Notes under the pieces: generated by a model
What the model was told of the DNA's origin: nothing
The model's database searches: none
Seen by the model: the letters and a program-made list of their open reading frames with translations, nothing else
Assembly: GCA_022511345.1 (NCBI GenBank)
Contig: JAFLRR010000006.1
Span: 62,001 to 126,000 of the forward strand
Source of the DNA: Alistipes sp.
GTDB taxonomy: Bacteria; Bacteroidota; Bacteroidia; Bacteroidales; Rikenellaceae
Reading direction: 5' to 3'
Length of the DNA: 64,000 nucleotides
In this document: in pieces, positions 59,200-64,000 of the stretch
Layout: each line of letters begins with the position of its first letter
Numbering within the stretch: position 1 is the first letter of the stretch
Program-made: the position numbers and the translations under genes

Positions 59200-59270
59200 A
59201 GGAGCATAGTTCAAGGGTAGAATAGCGGTCTCCAAAACCGTTGATGGGAGTTCGAATCTCTCTGCTCCTG
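59200..59270 (+). tRNA. tRNA-Trp (CCA)
   Basis: Acceptor aggagca/tgctcct, anticodon CCA, between tuf and secE. Confidence 0.96.
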
Positions 59271-59290
59271 CCTGATAATGAAGAAGAAAT

Positions 59291-59488
59291 ATGTTCAATT
59301 ACATCAAGGAATCTTACAACGAGCTTGTTAACAAGGTGACGTGGCCTTCGTTCGCACAGTTGCAGAGTTCGGCCATCGTGGTAATGGTGGCTTCGCTTAT
59401 TTTCGCAATCGTCGTGCTGGCGATGGACGTCTCCTTTGAGAACATCATGGCCTCCGTCTACAAGACTCTGGGCTCGTTCGGTCGTTAA
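59291..59488 (+). CDS. secE: Preprotein translocase subunit SecE
   Basis: MFNYIKESYNELVNKVTWPSFAQLQSSAIVVMVASLIFAIVVLAMD; position before nusG. Confidence 0.96.
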   Translation: MFNYIKESYNELVNKVTWPSFAQLQSSAIVVMVASLIFAIVVLAMDVSFENIMASVYKTLGSFGR

Positions 59489-59503
59489 TTTTTCGATATT
59501 ACG

Positions 59504-60064
59504 ATGAGCGAAATCAAAAAAGAGTGGTATGTAGTCCGCGCGATTGGCGGCAAGGAGAACAAGGTCAAAGAGTATATCGAGGCCGAAATCCGCCGCAACC
59601 ATCTCGAGGATTACATTTCGCAGGTGCTGATTCCCACCGAGAAGGTCTATACCATCAGAAACGGTAAGAAAATCTCGAAGGAGAAGGTATCCTACCCGGG
59701 TTATGTGTTGGTGGAAGCCGCGTTTATAGATCAAATACCCTATATCATTCGCAGCACTCCGAACGTTCTCGGACTTCTGGGCGACACCCGGGAGGACGGT
59801 CGGCAGCTTAAGGCGACTCCCCTTCGTCCACAGGAGGTGAGCCGTATTCTGGGCCGTGTCGACGAGATGAACAACATGGAGGAGGAGAACGAGATTCCGT
59901 TCTTCGTCGGCGAGGTCGTCAAAGTTACGGACGGCCCCTTCTCAAGCTTCCAAGGTACCATTGAGACAGTCGACAACGAGCGCCGCAAACTCACCGTGTC
60001 TGTGAAGATATTCGGCCGCAAGACTCCCATGGAGTTGAGCTTTACACAAGTTGAAAAAGATTAA
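59504..60064 (+). CDS. nusG: Transcription termination/antitermination factor NusG
   Basis: KEWYVVRAIGGKENKVKEYIEAE...YPGYVLVEA...VKVTDGPFSSFQGTIE. Confidence 0.97.
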   Translation: MSEIKKEWYVVRAIGGKENKVKEYIEAEIRRNHLEDYISQVLIPTEKVYTIRNGKKISKEKVSYPGYVLVEAAFIDQIPYIIRSTPNVLGLLGDTREDGRQLKATPLRPQEVSRILGRVDEMNNMEEENEIPFFVGEVVKVTDGPFSSFQGTIETVDNERRKLTVSVKIFGRKTPMELSFTQVEKD

Positions 60065-60080
60065 TTAACCAAGGAAAACT

Positions 60081-60521
60081 ATGGCAAAAGAGGTTGCTGC
60101 ATTTATTAAATTGCAGATTAAAGGTGGTGCCGCCAACCCTTCGCCTCCGGTAGGTCCCGCGCTGGGCTCGAAAGGAGTCAATATCATGGACTTCTGCAAG
60201 CAGTTCAACGCCCGCACGCAGGACAAGGCTGGCAAGGTGCTTCCGGTCATCATCACGGTTTACAGCGATAAGTCCTTCGACTTCATTGTTAAACAGCCGC
60301 CCGTAGCCATCCAGCTCAAGGAGGCAGCAAAAGTCTCGTCGGGTTCCGCCCAGCCCAACCGCACCAAGGTCGGTGAGGTGACCTGGGAGCAGATAAAGGC
60401 GATTGCCGAAGGCAAGATGCCCGACATGAACTGCTTCACTGTCGAGTCCGCAATGCGTATGGTAGCCGGTACTGCCCGCAGTATGGGTATCAACGTAGTC
60501 GGAGAATTTCCTAAACTGTAA
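60081..60521 (+). CDS. rplK: 50S ribosomal protein L11
   Basis: [37 protein letters not shown]. Confidence 0.99.
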   Translation: MAKEVAAFIKLQIKGGAANPSPPVGPALGSKGVNIMDFCKQFNARTQDKAGKVLPVIITVYSDKSFDFIVKQPPVAIQLKEAAKVSSGSAQPNRTKVGEVTWEQIKAIAEGKMPDMNCFTVESAMRMVAGTARSMGINVVGEFPKL

Positions 60522-60529
60522 TTGCTAAG

Positions 60530-61228
60530 ATGAGTAAGTTGACAAAAAATCAAAAAAACGCCCTCGCAAAGGTCGAGCCTAACAAGGCTTATAAGTTGGC
60601 CGAGGCTGCCGCTCTTCTGAAGGAAATTACTTTTACGAAGTTCGACGCATCGGTGGACATCGACGTACGTCTGGGCGTAGACCCCCGCAAGGCCAACCAG
60701 ATGGTCCGCGGCGTGGTTACGCTTCCTCACGGAACCGGCAAGACCGTGCGTGTTCTGGCACTCTGTACTCCCGACAAGGAGGCCGAGGCCAAGGCCGCAG
60801 GTGCTGACTACGTGGGTCTGGACGAGTATGTCGAGAAGATCAAGGGAGGCTGGACGGATGTCGACGTGATTGTCACCACGCCCAACGTCATGGGCAAGGT
60901 CGGCGCACTGGGCCGTATCCTCGGTCCCCGCGGTCTGATGCCGAACCCCAAGACCGGCACGGTTACCATGGAGATCGGCAAGGCTATCAGCGAGGTGAAG
61001 TCGGGTAAGATCGACTTCAAGGTCGACAAGTTCGGTATCGTTCACACCGCCGTAGGCAAGATTTCGTTCTCGCCCGAGCAGATAGTAGACAACGCCAATG
61101 AGGTGCTGAGCACTATCATCAAGCTCAAGCCGGCCGCAGCCAAGGGCACCTACGTCAAGAGCATCTATCTCTCGACGACCATGAGCCCGGGTCTGCAGAT
61201 CGACCCCAAATCAGTTGAAACCAAATAA
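60530..61228 (+). CDS. rplA: 50S ribosomal protein L1
   Basis: [32 protein letters not shown]...[15 protein letters not shown]. Confidence 0.99.
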   Translation: MSKLTKNQKNALAKVEPNKAYKLAEAAALLKEITFTKFDASVDIDVRLGVDPRKANQMVRGVVTLPHGTGKTVRVLALCTPDKEAEAKAAGADYVGLDEYVEKIKGGWTDVDVIVTTPNVMGKVGALGRILGPRGLMPNPKTGTVTMEIGKAISEVKSGKIDFKVDKFGIVHTAVGKISFSPEQIVDNANEVLSTIIKLKPAAAKGTYVKSIYLSTTMSPGLQIDPKSVETK

Positions 61229-61246
61229 TGAAGGGAGGACAAAAGT

Positions 61247-61768
61247 ATGACTAAGGAAGAAAAAGCGCTTGTTATAGACAGCCTTGCCGCACAGCTCAAC
61301 GAGTATCCTCACTTCTATATCACCAACATCGAGGCTCTGAATGCCGAGAAGACCGCTTCGCTTCGTCGCAAGTGCTTCGAGAACGGCATCAAGCTGATTG
61401 TGGTGAAGAATACTCTGCTCCGCAAGGCTCTCGAGCGTGTGGAGAAGGCTGATGCCGATTTGGTAGGCGTTCTGGAGGGTTCGACCTCCATCATGTTCGC
61501 GCAGACCGGCAAGGCTCCGGCCGTGCTGATCAAGGAGTTCCGCAAGAGCAACGACAAGCCCCTGCTTAAGGCGGCCTATGTCGAGGGTTGCGTCTATGTA
61601 GGCGACGACCAGCTCGAGGCACTGTGCAATGTCAAGAGCCGCGAGGAGCTCATCGGCGATATCGTCGCTCTGCTGCAGTCGCCCGCCAAGAACGTTATAT
61701 CCGCTCTTCAGGGCAGCGCTGGACAAAAGATTGCGGGCATCGTGAAGACGCTCGAGTCGAGAAACTAA
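61247..61768 (+). CDS. rplJ: 50S ribosomal protein L10
   Basis: MTKEEKALVIDSLAAQLNEYPHFYITNIEALNAEKTASLRRKCFENGIKLIVVKNTLLRKAL. Confidence 0.98.
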   Translation: MTKEEKALVIDSLAAQLNEYPHFYITNIEALNAEKTASLRRKCFENGIKLIVVKNTLLRKALERVEKADADLVGVLEGSTSIMFAQTGKAPAVLIKEFRKSNDKPLLKAAYVEGCVYVGDDQLEALCNVKSREELIGDIVALLQSPAKNVISALQGSAGQKIAGIVKTLESRN

Positions 61769-61811
61769 TTTTACGTAAACAAAACAAGAAATTTAATAAA
61801 AGACTACAACT

Positions 61812-62189
61812 ATGGCAGATGTAAAGAAACTGGCCGAGGAGCTGGTAAACCTGACTGTTAAGGAGGTAAACGAATTGGCTACGATCCTCAAGGAGGAGTA
61901 CGGTATTGAACCCGCTGCTGCAGCCGTTGCTGTTGCCGCAGCTCCCGCCGCAGCCGGTGAGGCTGCTGCAGCTGAGAAGAGCACCTTCGACGTGGTGCTG
62001 AAGTCGGCCGGTCAGGCTAAGCTTCAGGTCATCAAGGTCGTGAAGGATATCGCAGGCCTGTCGCTGGGCGACGCTAAGGCTCTGGTTGACGGCGCTCCCA
62101 AGACCGTTAAGGAGGGTGTCTCCAAGGAGGAGGCCGAGTCCATCAAGGGTCAGCTTGAGGAGGCTGGTGCCGAGGTCGAGCTCAAGTAG
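61812..62189 (+). CDS. rplL: 50S ribosomal protein L7/L12
   Basis: [39 protein letters not shown]...[25 protein letters not shown]. Confidence 0.99.
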   Translation: MADVKKLAEELVNLTVKEVNELATILKEEYGIEPAAAAVAVAAAPAAAGEAAAAEKSTFDVVLKSAGQAKLQVIKVVKDIAGLSLGDAKALVDGAPKTVKEGVSKEEAESIKGQLEEAGAEVELK

Positions 62190-62222
62190 TCGCAGTGCGA
62201 CTCGGGACGATCCGGGCAACTC

Positions 62223-62264
62223 AGGTATAGCGGCTTACGCAGATGTAAGCCCTATACCTTTTTT
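62223..62264 (+). terminator. Attenuator-type terminator between rplL and rpoB
   Basis: AGGTATAGCGGCTTAC gcagat GTAAGCCCTATACCT TTTTT. Confidence 0.85.
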
Positions 62265-62276
62265 GAGTCTAAAGTC

Positions 62277-62311
62277 GGGAGTTCCGCGCAGCGTCGCGGC
62301 TCCCTGCTTTT
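62277..62311 (+). terminator. Second GC-rich hairpin followed by short T run in rplL-rpoB gap
   Basis: GGGAGTTCCGCG cagcgt CGCGGCTCCC TGCTTTT. Confidence 0.5.
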
Positions 62312-62538
62312 GAAAAACGGAATATCCCCGCGAGCGTATCGTGTTTACGCTGGGGATAATGCGGTATGCAGACCGCGACCCGCCCGCCGGGACGAGGAAC
62401 CAACGCCACACGAGGCTGCAGTGCGCCGTCGCGCAGACGGCAGAGAGCACGGGTCAGTGGCAACACGAGGACGTCACGTGAGGATTCCGACTGCGGCGAA
62501 AGGGATAGGTATATACCTTACACGTTAAATTAGCGGCA

Positions 62539-64000
62539 ATGTCCAATACAACACAACAACAAAGAATCAGCTTCTCGACAGTCAGGAACCGGGTCCCTTA
62601 CCCCGATCTGCTGGAGGTGCAGCTCAAATCGTTCAGAGACTTCTTCCAGATGGACACTACGGCCGAAAACCGTAAGAACGAAGGTCTCTACAAGGTCTTT
62701 CAGGAGAATTTCCCGATAACCGATACCAGAAACAATTTCGTTCTGGAGTTCATCGACTACTATATCGACCCGCCGCGTTACACTATTGAGGAGTGTCTTG
62801 AGCGCGGACTCACCTACAGCGTGCCTCTTAAGGCAAAACTCAAGCTCTACTGCACCGACAACGAACACGAGGATTTCGGAGTCGCGGTGCAGGATGTCTA
62901 TTTCGGTACCATCCCCTACATGACCGAGCGCGGAACGTTCGTCATCAACGGTGCCGAGCGCGTGGTAGTGTCGCAGCTGCACCGCTCGCCGGGCGTATTC
63001 TTCGGCCAGAGCATGCACACCAACGGCACCAAGCTCTACTCGGCCCGCATCATCCCGTTCAAGGGTTCGTGGATCGAGTTCGCCACCGACATCAACAACG
63101 TGATGTACGCCTACATCGACCGCAAGAAGAAGCTGCCCGTGACGACGCTTCTGCGTGCCATCGGTTACGAGGCCGACCAGCAGATTCTCGAGATATTCGA
63201 CCTTGCGGACGAGGTCAAGGTCACCAAGGCCAACCTCAAGAAGGCCGTTGGCCGCAAGCTTGCTGCGCGCGTGCTGACCACGTGGGTCGAGGACTTCGTC
63301 GACGAGGATACCGGCGAGGTCGTCTCCATCGAGCGCAACAACGTCATCGTCGACCGCGAGACCGTGCTCGAGGAGGAGCATATAGAGCAGATTCTCGAGA
63401 GCGACACGAAGACCATTCTCCTTCACAAGGACAATCCTTCGGGCGTCGACTTCTCGATAATATACAACACGTTGCAGAAAGATCCCTGCAACTCCGAAAA
63501 GGAGGCCGTCGTCTACATCTACCGACAGCTTCGCGCCTCGGAGCCGCCCGATGAGGCTACGGCCCGCGACGTGATAGACAAACTCTTCTTCTCGGACAAA
63601 CGCTATGATCTGGGCGATGTGGGCCGTTTCCGCATCAACACCAAGCTGGGCCTGGATACCGACCCGGCGGTGCGCACGCTCACCCGCGAGGACATCATAG
63701 CCATCATCAAGTACCTGATTCAGCTCATCAACTCGCGTGCCGAGGTCGACGACATCGACCACCTGTCGAACCGTCGCGTCCGCACCGTCGGCGAGCAGCT
63801 CTCGAATCAGTTCTCGGTCGGATTCGTTCGCATGGCCCGCACCATCCGCGAGCGCATGAACGTCCGCGACAACGAGGTCTTCATGCCTGTCGACCTGATC
63901 AACGCCAAGACTCTGTCGAGCGTTATCAACTCGTTCTTCGGCACCTCGCAGCTGTCGCAGTTCATGGACCAGATCAACCCTCTGGCCGAGGTTACGCACA
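62539..64000 (+). CDS. rpoB: RNA polymerase beta subunit, 3' end outside the window
   Basis: [37 protein letters not shown]...[22 protein letters not shown]; absent from the ORF track because it runs off the edge. Confidence 0.98.
   Translation, partial: MSNTTQQQRISFSTVRNRVPYPDLLEVQLKSFRDFFQMDTTAENRKNEGLYKVFQENFPITDTRNNFVLEFIDYYIDPPRYTIEECLERGLTYSVPLKAKLKLYCTDNEHEDFGVAVQDVYFGTIPYMTERGTFVINGAERVVVSQLHRSPGVFFGQSMHTNGTKLYSARIIPFKGSWIEFATDINNVMYAYIDRKKKLPVTTLLRAIGYEADQQILEIFDLADEVKVTKANLKKAVGRKLAARVLTTWVEDFVDEDTGEVVSIERNNVIVDRETVLEEEHIEQILESDTKTILLHKDNPSGVDFSIIYNTLQKDPCNSEKEAVVYIYRQLRASEPPDEATARDVIDKLFFSDKRYDLGDVGRFRINTKLGLDTDPAVRTLTREDIIAIIKYLIQLINSRAEVDDIDHLSNRRVRTVGEQLSNQFSVGFVRMARTIRERMNVRDNEVFMPVDLINAKTLSSVINSFFGTSQLSQFMDQINPLAEVTH

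Noticed and set aside
57579-59207. 542-aa minus-strand ORF
   Set aside because: Antisense to tuf and the tRNAs.
62530-63999. 489-aa minus-strand ORF
   Set aside because: Antisense to rpoB, whose plus-strand translation is unmistakable.

Overview
64 kb of a GC-rich Bacteroidota chromosome. TAnnTTTG promoters, a single-chain GlyRS and the tuf/tRNA-Trp/secE/nusG/rplKAJL/rpoB order point to Bacteroidales, perhaps Alistipes-like (inference). Most of the window is core: guaA (partial), guaB, fabD, nrdJ, rpsP, rimM, mnmA, ppdK, glyS, ruvX, def, plsY, miaB, an RND efflux operon with TetR, tdk, murA, four tRNAs, tuf, secE, nusG, rplKAJL and rpoB (partial). The most interesting accessory locus is a minus-strand module at 30469-35354 encoding a membrane CHASE2 sensor with no output domain, a secreted FecR-like protein, and a signal-peptide-bearing TPR-CHAT caspase-like protease, followed by two paralogous small beta-barrel proteins. 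Other signals: a cobalamin riboswitch upstream of a DUF4465 lipoprotein, together with a B12-dependent RNR; a candidate ~115-nt small RNA with its own promoter and terminator at 26214-26328 (-); a dispersed family of AT-flanked intergenic repeats, one of which has 32-nt inverted arms and supplies the C-terminus and stop codon of ruvX; a lipoprotein C10 cysteine protease in a lower-GC segment; a 59-aa membrane protein missed by the ORF track; an EEP-like protein that appears to have lost catalytic motifs; and a structured rplL-rpoB intergenic region. The ORF track omits the two edge-truncated genes (guaA, rpoB) and lists many long antisense ORFs that I reject.
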